Shown: positions 24,995 through 35,064, counted from the first letter of the stretch. The stretch is 64,000 nt of DNA from CAMLFJ01 sp035524955 (GCA_035524955.1 DATLFG010000059.1:1-64000), one strand, 5' to 3'. A program made the numbers and translations. Notes: generated from the letters alone by a model not told the origin.

Positions 24995-26452
24995 GTGTCC
25001 CTTGACGTGAAGAGTGCCCCGGCGGAGATGAGCTCGGCGCCCGCCCCGACACTTCGGCTCGAGATCCTGGAGGCCATGGTCGATGGAGCCCGAGAGGGGC
25101 TGTGCATCATGAGCCCGCAATCGATCATGCTCCGCGCCAACCAGATTGCCGGGGAGCTCCTGGGGTTCCAGCCGAAGCAGGCGGTGGGCCGGCCGGTTCA
25201 GGAGCTGGGTGTGGACCGCGACTTCGACTGGGCCCTCACCGGAGAAGTGGCCGCCAACCGCGTTGCGGTGTCCACCATCCAGACGCTCCGGACGGGCCGG
25301 AAGCTGCTGGTCTCCGCGGTCCCCACCCTGTCAGCCGATGGGGGGCTCGGCTACATCGTGGTCACGATCCGCGAGATCACCGGCATGGGGCAGGTGATGA
25401 GCCGCCTGCGGGATGCCGTCGAGCACGCCGAGCAGTCCCGGTCCATGCTGGCCCTGACCGCCGACCGCGAGTTGCAGCTCGAGGACGTCGTCGCCCAGAG
25501 TCCCTCGCTGGCGGCGGTGCGCGAGACCGCCCTGCAGTACGCGGCGGTGGATTCCACGGTACTCCTGCTCGGCGAGACGGGCGCCGGCAAGGGCCTGTTC
25601 GCCCGGCTGATCCACCAGGCTTCCGCGCGCGCGGGGGGACCGTTCCTCGAGGTGAATTGTGGCGCGATCCCCGAGGGGCTGATGGAGGCCGAGCTGTTCG
25701 GCTACGCCAAGGGCGCCTTCACGGGCGCGGACTCGAAGGGCAAGATCGGGCTGGTCGAGCTGGCGCACCGAGGCACGCTGTTGCTCAACGAGATCGGCGA
25801 CCTGCCCTTGGGCCTGCAGGTCAAGCTCCTGCGCTTCCTGGAGGACGGCGAGGTCTGGGCGGTCGGCGCGGTCAAGGCGAAGCGCCCGGACGTGCGCATC
25901 ATCGCTTCCACGAACCGGGACCTGGAGGGGATGATCGCGGCAGGGACGTTCCGCGGGGATCTCTTCTACCGGCTCAACGTATTGTGTCTCGAGATCCCGC
26001 CGCTCCGCGACCACGCCGAGGATATCCCGCGCCTGGTCGAGCTGACGCTCGCCCGGCTGGAGCGCAAGGTGAAGCGCCGGCGCGCCATCACGCCGGCGGC
26101 CCTGCGCGCCCTCTCGCACTACCCGTTCCCCGGCAACGTCCGCGAGCTGCTGAACCTCGTCGAGCGCCTGATGGTCACCAGCGCGAGCGAGACGATCGAC
26201 ATCGCCGATCTGCCGCAGGCACTGCTGCGCGTGGCGGGCGATGCACCGGGATCCGACCCCAGGGCCCGCCCCACGCTGCGCAAGGCACTCCAGAAAGTCG
26301 AGAGCCAGCTCTTGAAGGAGGCCCTGGCCCGCTACAAGACGCAGGCGCTCGCGGCGAAACACCTCGGCATCACCCAATCCACGGTGGCGCGCAAGGCGAA
26401 GCGGTACAATCTCGACGGCGAGGCCCCGGCTAGTAGGACTGCGCCGGCTTGA
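24995..26452 (+). CDS. Sigma-54-dependent enhancer-binding regulator with PAS sensor
   Basis: 485 residues. A PAS-type sensor spans about 25-135 (EAMVDGAREGLCIMSPQ, VVTIREITG). The AAA+ domain at 165-400 carries Walker A GETGAGKG (193-200), the sigma-54-contacting GAFTGA loop (240-245) and an R-finger region (STNRDLEGM). A Fis-type helix-turn-helix lies at 430-475 (LAAKHLGITQSTVARKAKRYN). There is no receiver domain, so a small ligand or partner probably acts through the PAS domain. In Walker B the usual Asp-Glu pair reads Asn-Glu (LLLNEIGDL, Asn265). GTG 24995 follows GGGAGGG. It is divergent to the Tad cluster and is its likely activator. Confidence 0.92.
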   Translation: MSLDVKSAPAEMSSAPAPTLRLEILEAMVDGAREGLCIMSPQSIMLRANQIAGELLGFQPKQAVGRPVQELGVDRDFDWALTGEVAANRVAVSTIQTLRTGRKLLVSAVPTLSADGGLGYIVVTIREITGMGQVMSRLRDAVEHAEQSRSMLALTADRELQLEDVVAQSPSLAAVRETALQYAAVDSTVLLLGETGAGKGLFARLIHQASARAGGPFLEVNCGAIPEGLMEAELFGYAKGAFTGADSKGKIGLVELAHRGTLLLNEIGDLPLGLQVKLLRFLEDGEVWAVGAVKAKRPDVRIIASTNRDLEGMIAAGTFRGDLFYRLNVLCLEIPPLRDHAEDIPRLVELTLARLERKVKRRRAITPAALRALSHYPFPGNVRELLNLVERLMVTSASETIDIADLPQALLRVAGDAPGSDPRARPTLRKALQKVESQLLKEALARYKTQALAAKHLGITQSTVARKAKRYNLDGEAPASRTAPA

Positions 26453-26741
26453 TGTCCTCGCCGGTCAGCACCCACTTGCCGCCGCAACCGCCCTTCACGA
26501 AGTCGGTCGCTTCCTGATACAGGGCGCCGAAGGTGAGAGCCATCGTGGCGATGTAGAGCACGCCGCTCACGCCGCACACGATCGCCTTTCCCGGCACGTA
26601 GAAGATATCGCCCACCGCGGCGGCAGCGTTCGCGCCTGCGCCCGGCGGCTCCTTGGCCTTCTCGTCCGCCCAGCCCGTGGGCGCACTCATAGCAACGAGG
26701 AGCAAGGCCAGCAGCGCGGCGATCCAGCGGCTCGAGATCAT
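26430..26741 (-). CDS. Small secreted/membrane protein, unknown
   Basis: 103 residues. A signal peptide (WIAALLALLLVAMSAPTGWA) precedes a charged linker, then a hydrophobic stretch (YVPGKAIVCGVSGVLYIATMALTFGALY) that may span the membrane, and a Cys/Gly motif GGCGGKW near the end. The pattern recurs, from memory, in envelope proteins of related uncultured lineages, with no assigned function. It is convergent with the regulator gene and overlaps its end by 23 bases. Confidence 0.6.
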   Translation of the reverse strand: MISSRWIAALLALLLVAMSAPTGWADEKAKEPPGAGANAAAAVGDIFYVPGKAIVCGVSGVLYIATMALTFGALYQEATDFVKGGCGGKWVLTGEDIKPAQSY

Positions 26742-26951
26742 GGCGTGTCCCCCTATGCGGAACTGCATACGCATCTGTCGGAGAGCCACGTTTCGTGGCC
26801 CTCGCGCGGGGCACTCTAGGCAGGCGAGACGATCATGTCAAGAGGGAAGCGCGGAGGACGCGGCCAAGGTGATGACAGCACCAGAGGAGGCGTACCTCCC
26901 GCTGCCGGCCCACGATGGCGAGGGCGGCGGCTGCGCACTGCGGGGCGCGGC

Positions 26952-27374
26952 TCAACGCCGCAGGAGGTCGCGGATCTCGCCCAGTAGGCGGACCTCGGCG
27001 CTGGGCTCCGGCGCCGGGATCGGCGCGGCTTCTTCCTGCCGTCGCAGCCGGTTGAGCATCTTCACCACGAAGAACAGCGCCCCCGAGACGATGAGGAACG
27101 AGATGACCGCGTTGATGAAGAGGCCCAGGGCGAGGACCACCGCGCCGCCCTCGCGCGCCGCCGTCACCGACAGGTAGGCGGCGCCGCCCGGATTGCGCAG
27201 CACCACGTAGAGGTTGCTGAAGTCGGGGCTGCCGATGAGGCCCGAGATCAGAGGCATCAGCACGTCGGTGACGAGCGAGTTGATCACCGTCCCGAAGGCC
27301 GCGCCGACGATGATGCCGACGGCCATGTCCATCATGTTGCCCTTGATCGCGAACTCCTTGAACTCCTTCAGCAT
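26952..27374 (-). CDS. mscL: Large-conductance mechanosensitive channel
   Basis: 140 residues. The N-terminal helix LKEFKEFAIKGNMMDMAVGIIVGAAFGTVI is the MscL signature, with the pore-lining TM1. TM2 is FINAVISFLIVSGALFFVVKML. The periplasmic loop is LSVTAAREGG. A C-terminal amphipathic helix follows (LLGEIRDLLR). The homopentameric inner-membrane channel opens under membrane tension and releases solutes after osmotic downshock. About 200 bases before the previous gene hold nothing that I can identify. Confidence 0.96.
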   Translation of the reverse strand: MLKEFKEFAIKGNMMDMAVGIIVGAAFGTVINSLVTDVLMPLISGLIGSPDFSNLYVVLRNPGGAAYLSVTAAREGGAVVLALGLFINAVISFLIVSGALFFVVKMLNRLRRQEEAAPIPAPEPSAEVRLLGEIRDLLRR

Positions 27375-27399
27375 GCGCCCGCCTCCTCCTCTTTGAGGC

Positions 27400-28179
27400 T
27401 CAGTTGCCGACGTGGACGGGAGCGCCCAGCTCTCGCAGCATCGCGATCGCGGACAGGTACGAGAGCCGGCCCGTCCGCGGATTCTCCGACGGCACGTTCT
27501 CGACCTCGATGCGGAGGGTGCCGAACTCGCCCTCGACCGTGATCCGGTGCTGGTTGCGCATCTGTCCCGGCACCGCGTAGAGCTTGATGCGCGTGCGCTG
27601 CGGCCCGATGCCGGCCAGGGACAGCGCGGCCACCACGTTGACGTTGGCCGGGAAGGCGGCGACCGCGTCGGCGGCTGGCCCCTCGAAGATCAGCGTCTCG
27701 GTGGTGATGGCGTCGAGATCGATCCGGTGCTGCTCGATGTAGGGCGCGCCCGCGAGCCCGCGCGGCGGCTTCCGGGTCTCCATGGTCACCGCGGTGATCG
27801 CGCCTTCACGGGCGCCCTTCACGCCGTCCAGGCCCGCGATGGCGCCGGAGGGCACCAGGATGCGGCAGCCGTGCTTCTCGGCCAGCCGCGCCCACTCGTC
27901 CAGCACGCCCACCAGGGCGCCGACCGAGAGCACCATCAGGTGCTTGCCCGCCGCGAGCACCGCCGGGCCGAACTCGCGCAGCGCGGCCTGGGTGGCGGCC
28001 TCCACGATGAGGTCCGCGCGCTCGATCAGCGTCGGCAGCGGCCGCGCGGGGTAGCTCCCGGCGGTCGCCGGATTCCGCACGCTGACACCTACCAGCGTGG
28101 TCCCGGGAATGCCTCGGGTCAGGGCTTCCGCGACGCGGTGCCCGATGACCCCCATGCCGACGATTCCGATCCTGAGCAT
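27400..28179 (-). CDS. Aspartate dehydrogenase-like oxidoreductase
   Basis: 259 residues. The Rossmann motif GIVGMGVIGHRVAEAL is at the N-terminus, followed by IVEAATQAALREFGPAVL and MVLSVGALVG. The C-terminal part has PANVNVVAALSLAGIG and the family's basic residue near HRITVEGEFG. This is the layout of L-aspartate dehydrogenase (NadX-type, DUF108), which oxidises aspartate to iminoaspartate for NAD synthesis; close homologs can have other substrates. ATG 28179 follows AGAAAGGACG. It is divergent from the DUF2400 gene. Confidence 0.8.
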   Translation of the reverse strand: MLRIGIVGMGVIGHRVAEALTRGIPGTTLVGVSVRNPATAGSYPARPLPTLIERADLIVEAATQAALREFGPAVLAAGKHLMVLSVGALVGVLDEWARLAEKHGCRILVPSGAIAGLDGVKGAREGAITAVTMETRKPPRGLAGAPYIEQHRIDLDAITTETLIFEGPAADAVAAFPANVNVVAALSLAGIGPQRTRIKLYAVPGQMRNQHRITVEGEFGTLRIEVENVPSENPRTGRLSYLSAIAMLRELGAPVHVGN

Positions 28180-28268
28180 GACGCGGCGTCCTTTCTCCCT
28201 CGGAGCGTGCGGGGATGATAGCAGCGGCCCCCCGACGGCCACAAGGGACGTGCTAGAATCAGCGGCGG

Positions 28269-29153
28269 ATGCGTTCATCGCCCCGGCTCCAGGAGCCGCT
28301 CGACCGGCTCTACCGCGAGTTCGACTGGGCCGCCCGCGCCGACCTGGACGCCATCCGTTTCCCGATCCGCTACGCCGACCCGGCCGACCGCGAGGTGGTC
28401 GCGCTGCTGTCCGCCTGCATGGCGTACGGCCGCGTGGATCTCTTCGGCCCGTGGGTCGACTGGGCCCTCGCCCGCATGGGTGAGGCGCCCGCCCGATTCA
28501 TCCTGGGCTTCGATCCGGCCAAGCACGCGGGGCGCTTCGAGGGCTTCCACTACCGCTTCAATCGCCCGCGCGATCTCGCCGCCTTCTGCCTGGCCGCCCA
28601 GCGCGTGCTGATCCGCCACGGCTCGCTCGGCGCCTGCTTCAGCGCCGGCTTCTCTCCGGAGGACCCGCACGTGGGCCCGGCCCTCGAGCGCTTCGTCGGC
28701 GAGCTCCTCACCCAGGACTTCTCGGCGGTCTTCCCGCGCAACCGGCTGTCCTACGGCTTCCGGCACTGGTTCCCGCGCCCGTCCACCGGGGGGCCCTGCA
28801 AGCGGCTGCATCTCTTCCTGCGCTGGATGGTGCGGCGCGAGCCGCCCGACTTCGGTCTCTGGACCGGCATTCCCCCCGCCGCCCTGCTGGTCCCGGTGGA
28901 CACCCACATCGAGAACATGGCGCGATCGCTTGGGCTCACGCGCCGGCGCAGTCGGAGCTGGAAGATGGCCGAGGAGATCACGTCCGGACTGCGCTTGCTT
29001 GATCGGGCTGACCCGGTGAAGTACGACTTCTCGCTCTGCCATACCCGGATGTCGGGGCAGTGCCTCGACCGGCGCGTGGAGGCGGTGTGCGAGCCCTGCC
29101 GGCTCCGGCCGGTGTGCCGGCACTGGCGCGGGCGGCGCGGAGCGCGCGCGTGA
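28269..29153 (+). CDS. TIGR02757/DUF2400 family protein
   Basis: 294 residues. It has the family's YADPADREVVALLSACMAYGRVD opening, a helical core, and FRHWFPRPSTGGPCKRLHLFLRWMVRRE. The central VDTHIENMARSLGLTRR segment resembles the helix-hairpin-helix fold of DNA glycosylases. Near the end four cysteines occur in C-x7-C-x8-C-x2-C-x5-C-like spacing (SLCHTRMSGQC, AVCEPCRLRPVC), recalling the iron-sulfur loop of endonuclease III. A DNA-repair role is plausible but unproven. The stop overlaps the start of rmuC. Confidence 0.8.
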   Translation: MRSSPRLQEPLDRLYREFDWAARADLDAIRFPIRYADPADREVVALLSACMAYGRVDLFGPWVDWALARMGEAPARFILGFDPAKHAGRFEGFHYRFNRPRDLAAFCLAAQRVLIRHGSLGACFSAGFSPEDPHVGPALERFVGELLTQDFSAVFPRNRLSYGFRHWFPRPSTGGPCKRLHLFLRWMVRREPPDFGLWTGIPPAALLVPVDTHIENMARSLGLTRRRSRSWKMAEEITSGLRLLDRADPVKYDFSLCHTRMSGQCLDRRVEAVCEPCRLRPVCRHWRGRRGARA

Positions 29154-30253
29154 CCGCCGCGTGGCCGTGGGTCGTCGTCGCGGTGCTCGCGGTGCTGGTC
29201 GGGCTCACCGCGCTGGCGCTCTGGCGCGCGGTGGCGCGGCTCGGAGCGCTCGAGGCGGCCCGCCAGCAGCCGGATCAGGCCCTGCTGCTCCTGCAGCGCG
29301 ACATCCAGACCGCGCGCGCCGAGGCCCACCAGGCCCGGACCGAGACGCTGGCCACCGTGAAGGAGGAGCTGCACCAGTTCGCGAGCCGGATGACGGTTGA
29401 GATGGGGCAGGTGGGCAGCGGGGTGCAGCAGCAGCTCCAGCACGTGGGGCAGGTGGTGGGCGCGGTGCAGGGCAGCCTCGGCAAGCTCGGCGAGGTGACC
29501 CAGCGCGTCTTCGACGTGGGGCGCGACATCGCCGGCCTCGAGCAATTGCTCAAGTCGCCGAAGATCCGGGGCGGGGTCGGCGAGACCCTCCTGGAAAACC
29601 TGCTGGCCCAGATGCTGCCGCGGGAGCAGTACATGCTGCAGCACGCGTTCGCCACCGGGGACCGCGTGGACGCGGCCATCCGGATCGGCGAGCGGCTCGT
29701 GCCGGTGGACGCCAAGTTCCCGCTCGAGGGCTTTCGCCGGATCCTGGAGGAGACCGAGGAGGAGCGCCGGCCCGCGCTGCGCCGCGCGTTCCTTCGGGAC
29801 GTCAAGAACCGGGTGGACGAGATCGCCAAGAAGTACATCCTGCCCGACGAGGGCACCTTCGACTTCGCCCTGATGTACATCCCGGCCGAGAACATCTACT
29901 ACGAGATCATCGTGAAGGAGGACAGCGAGGAGGAGCCCCCCGCGGCCTACGCCCTGGGGCGCCGGGTGGTGCCGGTCTCGCCCAACACCTTCTACGCCTA
30001 CCTGCGGGTGATCGTGATGGGGCTGCGGGGCCTCCGGATCGAGCGCGATGCCCAGGAGATCCAGGCCCGGCTGGGCCGCCTGCGCGGGGACCTGGACAAG
30101 TTCCGGGAGTCCTTCGACGTGGTCGGCCGGCACCTGACCAATGCCCGCAACAAGTACGACGACGCGGCCTCCGGGCTGGGGCGGCTCGAGGGCAAGCTGG
30201 AGGGGATCGAGGGGGACGGGGCGCAGGGGGCCTTGCCCGGAATCGGCGCGTGA
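29150..30253 (+). CDS. rmuC: DNA recombination protein RmuC
   Basis: 367 residues. An N-terminal membrane anchor (WPWVVVAVLAVLVGLTALALW) is followed by a long coiled coil (about 35-140). The RmuC nuclease-like domain covers about 145-330: RGGVGETLLENLLAQMLP, RLVPVDAKFPLEGF, KYILPDEGTFDFALMYIPAENIYY. RmuC is linked to limiting inversion or recombination of short inverted repeats in the chromosome. Its GTG overlaps the preceding stop (GTGA). Confidence 0.9.
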   Translation: MTAAWPWVVVAVLAVLVGLTALALWRAVARLGALEAARQQPDQALLLLQRDIQTARAEAHQARTETLATVKEELHQFASRMTVEMGQVGSGVQQQLQHVGQVVGAVQGSLGKLGEVTQRVFDVGRDIAGLEQLLKSPKIRGGVGETLLENLLAQMLPREQYMLQHAFATGDRVDAAIRIGERLVPVDAKFPLEGFRRILEETEEERRPALRRAFLRDVKNRVDEIAKKYILPDEGTFDFALMYIPAENIYYEIIVKEDSEEEPPAAYALGRRVVPVSPNTFYAYLRVIVMGLRGLRIERDAQEIQARLGRLRGDLDKFRESFDVVGRHLTNARNKYDDAASGLGRLEGKLEGIEGDGAQGALPGIGA

Positions 30254-30339
30254 TCGGGCACTTGGCCGCGCCCGCCCCCGGGCCGGTCGGGATCAATCGC
30301 GTGTGGTAGTATCGAGGAAATCCACCATCAGAGGGATCC

Positions 30340-30642
30340 ATGCCTGATATCCAGTTCCAGGTGTACGGCATCAACCTCCTCGTGCGGCTCATGGTCGAGC
30401 CTCCCGCGGATGTGCGCGTGCACTGTCCGAAGGGCTCGCCGATCCGCTACGGGGAGGTGGTGGGCCGCGGCGACGGCTTCGACGAGGGGGCCAATGCCTT
30501 CCGCGACATGCCGCCGGTCCGCTCGGTGGTGGCCTTCGAGGAGAACCCGGAGGAGGTCGAAGGGCACTACTTCTACATCGGCGGGGAAGAGCATCGCGTG
30601 ATCCGGCTCGACGCGATCATCCTCTCGTTCCCGCTCGAATAG
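30340..30642 (+). CDS. Small GroES-like-fold protein, unknown
   Basis: 100 residues, acidic. It starts with FQVYGINLLVRLMVEPP and contains RYGEVVGRGDGFDEGANAF and, at the end, HYFYIGGEEHRVIRLDAIIL. The first block and the last strand resemble the GroES pattern, where GEVVAVG and a closing EEYLIL-EEDILA strand occur, but the mobile loop is not recognisable. It stands alone, with no groEL nearby. Similarity to GroES is visual and may mark only a shared beta-barrel. Confidence 0.6.
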   Translation: MPDIQFQVYGINLLVRLMVEPPADVRVHCPKGSPIRYGEVVGRGDGFDEGANAFRDMPPVRSVVAFEENPEEVEGHYFYIGGEEHRVIRLDAIILSFPLE

Positions 30643-30658
30643 GCGCCCCGCTCGCGCT

Positions 30659-31887
<1,229 letters not shown>

Positions 31888-31891
<4 letters not shown>

Positions 31892-33207
31892 CCCCCGCCC
31901 GCAATCCGAGGCTCCGGGCTCTCGAGGCCTTCCCGGTCGAGCAGCAAGGGCAGCGCTGCGTGGCGCTCCGTGATCCCGCCGGCTTCACCGATCAGATCGC
32001 CGTGCTCGCGCCTCCGCTGCTAGACCTGGTGTCGCTCTTCGACGGCGATCACTCGATCGACGAGATCCGGGAGATCCTCCGGGGCCGACACGGCGAGGCG
32101 CCGACCGCGAAGCAGATCGCCGATGTCGTGGAGCGCTTCGACGCGGCCGGGTTCCTCGACAGCGAGCGCTTCCGGGCGCGGCGCCGGGCGCTGGAGGACG
32201 CCTTCCGGCGGAGCCCGATGCGTCCCGCGGTCCACGCGGGCGGCGCGTACGCGGGCGACGCGGCGGAGCTGCAGGCGCAGATCGACGGATTTTTTTCCGC
32301 GCCTGACGGGCCGGGTGTCGCGATCGACGATGACCCCTTTACTTATCCGGTCGCCTCGCCTTCGGCTGCGGCTCCCCGGGCCACTGCGGCTCCCCGGGCC
32401 ACTGCGGCTCCCCGAGCAAGCACCCCGGCGCTCCAAACTCGGGCTCTGATCGCGCCCCACATCGACTTCCACCGGGGCGGCTCGACCTACGCGTGGGCGT
32501 ACCGGGAGATTCTCGAGCGCTCGGACGCGGACCTCTACGTGGTGCTGGGCACCTGTCACGCGGGCATGCCGGACCCGTTCGCAGTGACGCTCAAGTCCTA
32601 CGAGACGCCGCTCGGGCCGGTTCCGGTGGACCGCGAGTTCTACGAGGTGCTCGATCGCCGGGCCGGGCAGGATCTGCTGGCCTCCGAGCCGGCGCATCGG
32701 GCGGAGCACTCGATCGAGTTCCAGGCCGTGATGCTCCAGCGCGTCGTGGGCGCCCGCCGGCCCTTCGCCATCCTGCCGGTGCTCGCCTCGTACCTGCACG
32801 AATCGCTGTGGAGCGGCGGCGACCCGGAGGCGGATCCCCGCGTCCCACGCTTCGTGGACGCTCTCCGGGAGACGATCGCCGCGTCCTCGCGCCGGGTGTG
32901 CCTGGTCGCCGGTGTGGACCTGGCCCATGTGGGGCCGCGCTTCGGCGATCCCGAGGCCAATACCGCTGCGTCGCTGGCGCGGGTCGAAGGGGACGATCGC
33001 GCGATGCTGGAGTCGGTGGTGGCGGTCGATCCGCGTGGCTTCTACGCGGGGATCGCCGCCGATCACGACGCTCGGCGCATCTGCGGCCTCTCGCCGATCT
33101 ACACGCTGCTGCGCCTGCTGCCGGAAGCCCCGGGCCGGCTGGTACGGTACACCCAGTGGCCGGACCCGCAGGGCGCGGTCACCTTCTGCGCGGTGGCCTA
33201 CCCGTGA
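31888..33207 (+). CDS. MEMO1-family protein with N-terminal helical domain
   Basis: 439 residues. Residues 1-110 form a PqqD- or winged-helix-like module (SIDEIREILRGRHGEAPTAKQIADVVERF). After a short linker, residues 165-435 are a MEMO1/AmmeMemoRadiSam system B domain: ALIAPHIDFHRGG, EHSIEFQAVML, VAGVDLAHVGPRFGD. The His/Asp residues match the metal-binding site of class III extradiol-dioxygenase-like proteins. Between the two parts is a low-complexity linker of three AAPRAT copies. The partner proteins AmmeMemoRadiSam A and the radical SAM protein are not in the window. Confidence 0.85.
32368..32421 (+). repeat. Three 18-bp tandem repeats in the MEMO-protein linker
   Basis: Two identical units GCGGCTCCCCGGGCCACT are followed by a diverged third (32404-32421). 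They encode AAPRAT, AAPRAT and AAPRAS, so they expand the interdomain linker in frame. Similar 18- to 24-bp repeats occur in the linkers of the two ABC transporter genes. Confidence 0.75.
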
Positions 33208-33671
33208 GCTCGACCCCACCGCCCGATCCCTCGACCTGGACGCTGCCGAAGCTGCGCATCGACCGCGACGGCGTGTGGTTCCACGACGACGCGGAGGTCA
33301 CGCACCCCGGCATCATCGCCAACCTGCGCGAGAACCTCCGCGTGGACGAGCGCGGGCACTACCTCCAGATCGGGCCCGCGCGGGTGCCGGTGGAGGTGGA
33401 GGATGCGCCGTACGTCGTCGAGCGGGTGGAGGTTCAGGGCGAGGGGCTTGCGGCCACGCTCAACGATCTCACCCGCGAGCCGGTGGCGCTCGACACGCTC
33501 CGCGTGGACGAGCGGGGCATCCCGCGCTGCCGCGTGAAGGAAGGGCGCTTCGCCGCGCGGCTGAGCCGGGCCGCCACCCATCAGCTCCTGCACCACGCGC
33601 AGCTCGACGAGGGAACCGGCCGGTCCAGTCTGGTGCTGGGCGGGCGCCGGGTTCCGGTCCCGGGCCTCTAG
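33204..33671 (+). CDS. DUF1285 family protein
   Basis: 155 residues. WTLPKLRIDRDGVWFHDDAEVTH and NLRENLRVDERGHYLQIGP match the N-terminal strands of DUF1285. The rest continues with VPVEVEDAPYVVERVEV and a C-terminal QLLHHAQLDEG. The family is small, beta-rich and uncharacterised. Its GTG overlaps the stop of the MEMO gene, completing an operon of the M20, MEMO and DUF1285 genes. Confidence 0.8.
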   Translation: MSSTPPPDPSTWTLPKLRIDRDGVWFHDDAEVTHPGIIANLRENLRVDERGHYLQIGPARVPVEVEDAPYVVERVEVQGEGLAATLNDLTREPVALDTLRVDERGIPRCRVKEGRFAARLSRAATHQLLHHAQLDEGTGRSSLVLGGRRVPVPGL

Positions 33672-34243
33672 GGCGAAGGGGCAGGCCCGGGCGGGTAGGC
33701 GGAGAGCCCGCGCAGCCCCGCCTCGTCCCCCGCCTCGATCAGCCGGTGCAGCGGGCCGTTCTCGCGCCACGCCTGGCAGGTGTTGACGAACCACGGCGCG
33801 CCCTCGGCGGGGCGCTCGTCGGCCGGGAACGCAACGCCCGCTCCCTGGCGCACCGCCGGCGCCAGCGCGTGGATCAGCGCGGTGAAGTGAGCGCAGCCGC
33901 GCTGCCGGCCGAAGCGCTCGTTCACCTCGCGCGTGAAGCCGCGCGAGATCGAGAGCCCCACCAGCTGCTGGAGGGGCGGGAGCGCATCCGGACAGAGCGT
34001 GTAGGGATGCGCGGCCATCTCGCTGCGCGCCTCCGTGATGATCAGGCCGGGGTGGCGCACGCGCAGGCCGAGCCGCATGTCGTGGATCACCCGCGGCGGC
34101 TCGGCGCCGAACCAGCGCGGGTTGTCGCGCGGTCGCTCGTCCACGAGAGTCGCGGTGATCTCGAGCTCGTGCTCGCCCGCACGCGCGACCTCGACGCGGA
34201 TGGTCCTCAGGTGCACCTGCGGGGTCTTCGTCTCCTCGGTCAT
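33668..34243 (-). CDS. DUF2889 family protein
   Basis: 191 residues. HLRTIRVEVARAGEHELEITATLVDERP, IHDMRLGLRVRHPGLIITEARSEMA and the later GCAHFTALIHALAPAVRQG are the conserved parts of DUF2889, whose members often lie beside CoA-linked or benzoate-degradation genes. No catalytic site is known. It overlaps the inositol-phosphatase stop (ATGA), so the two are co-translated, and it is convergent with the DUF1285 gene. Confidence 0.8.
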   Translation of the reverse strand: MTEETKTPQVHLRTIRVEVARAGEHELEITATLVDERPRDNPRWFGAEPPRVIHDMRLGLRVRHPGLIITEARSEMAAHPYTLCPDALPPLQQLVGLSISRGFTREVNERFGRQRGCAHFTALIHALAPAVRQGAGVAFPADERPAEGAPWFVNTCQAWRENGPLHRLIEAGDEAGLRGLSAYPPGPAPSP

Positions 34244-35064
34244 GGGGCGGCCGCGACCTCCTTGAGGGCCTGCAGCAAGTCGGAATGGATCGGGCCGTTC
34301 GAGGCCGCGATGGTGGGCGCCGCCAGGTCGAGCGGGGCGCCGTGCACGGCGGTCACGGTGCCGCCCGCTTCCCGGATCAGCAGCGCCCCCGCGGCCACGT
34401 CCCAGGCGCCGAGCCGCTGTTCCCAGTAGCCGTCGAGGCGGCCGGCCGCGACGGCGGCGAGGCCGAGCGCGGCGGAGCCCAGGCTGCGTACGCTGTGGCA
34501 GCGCCGGATGAGGGCCGCGTGCTCGGCGAGGTTGTTGCGCGGGGCGGTCCTCAGGTCGTTCGGGTAACTCGTGCCGAGGAGACTCTCCCCGAGCGTGGGC
34601 GTCGCGGAGACGCGCAGGGGCGCTCCGTTCAGCGTGGCTCCCTGCCCACGCTCGGCCACGTAGCACTCGTCGCGACTGGGATCGTAAAGGACGCCGACGG
34701 CCAGCTCGCCGGCCAGCTCGAGCGCGATCGACACGCAGTAGATCGGCAGCCCGTGGGCGTAGTTGGTGGTGCCGTCGAGCGGGTCCACGATCCAGCGGTG
34801 GGGCTCGGTCCCGCACCGGGCGCCGCTCTCCTCGGCGAGGACGGCGTGGCCCGGGAACCGGGCGTGGATGGCGTCGAGGATGATGGTCTCGGCGCCCCGG
34901 TCCATCTCGGTGACCAGGTCGGTGGGGCTGCCCTTGTAGCTGACGTCGTGCCGGGCGCCGAAGCCGGATCGGAGGAACGCGCCGGCCTGGAGGGCCGCCT
35001 CCACGGCGACGTCGCGGAACGAATCGCTCACGGGGATCGAGAATACCACGGCGTCGCTTGACAT
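34240..35064 (-). CDS. Inositol monophosphatase family protein
   Basis: 274 residues. It has the metal-binding motifs of the family: LAEESG (Glu ligand), the catalytic WIVDPLDGTTNYAHG, and WDVAAGALLIREAGG near residue 220. Family members dephosphorylate myo-inositol-1-phosphate, or fructose-1,6-bisphosphate, PAP or histidinol phosphate; the substrate is undecided. The gene diverges from the ketopantoate-reductase-like gene, with starts about 30 bases apart. Confidence 0.88.
   Translation of the reverse strand: MSSDAVVFSIPVSDSFRDVAVEAALQAGAFLRSGFGARHDVSYKGSPTDLVTEMDRGAETIILDAIHARFPGHAVLAEESGARCGTEPHRWIVDPLDGTTNYAHGLPIYCVSIALELAGELAVGVLYDPSRDECYVAERGQGATLNGAPLRVSATPTLGESLLGTSYPNDLRTAPRNNLAEHAALIRRCHSVRSLGSAALGLAAVAAGRLDGYWEQRLGAWDVAAGALLIREAGGTVTAVHGAPLDLAAPTIAASNGPIHSDLLQALKEVAAAP

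Noticed and set aside
24597..25005. Two short open frames in the sigma-54 control region
   Set aside because: They overlap each other and the regulator start, have no Shine-Dalgarno or recognisable motif, and the region is better explained as regulatory DNA.
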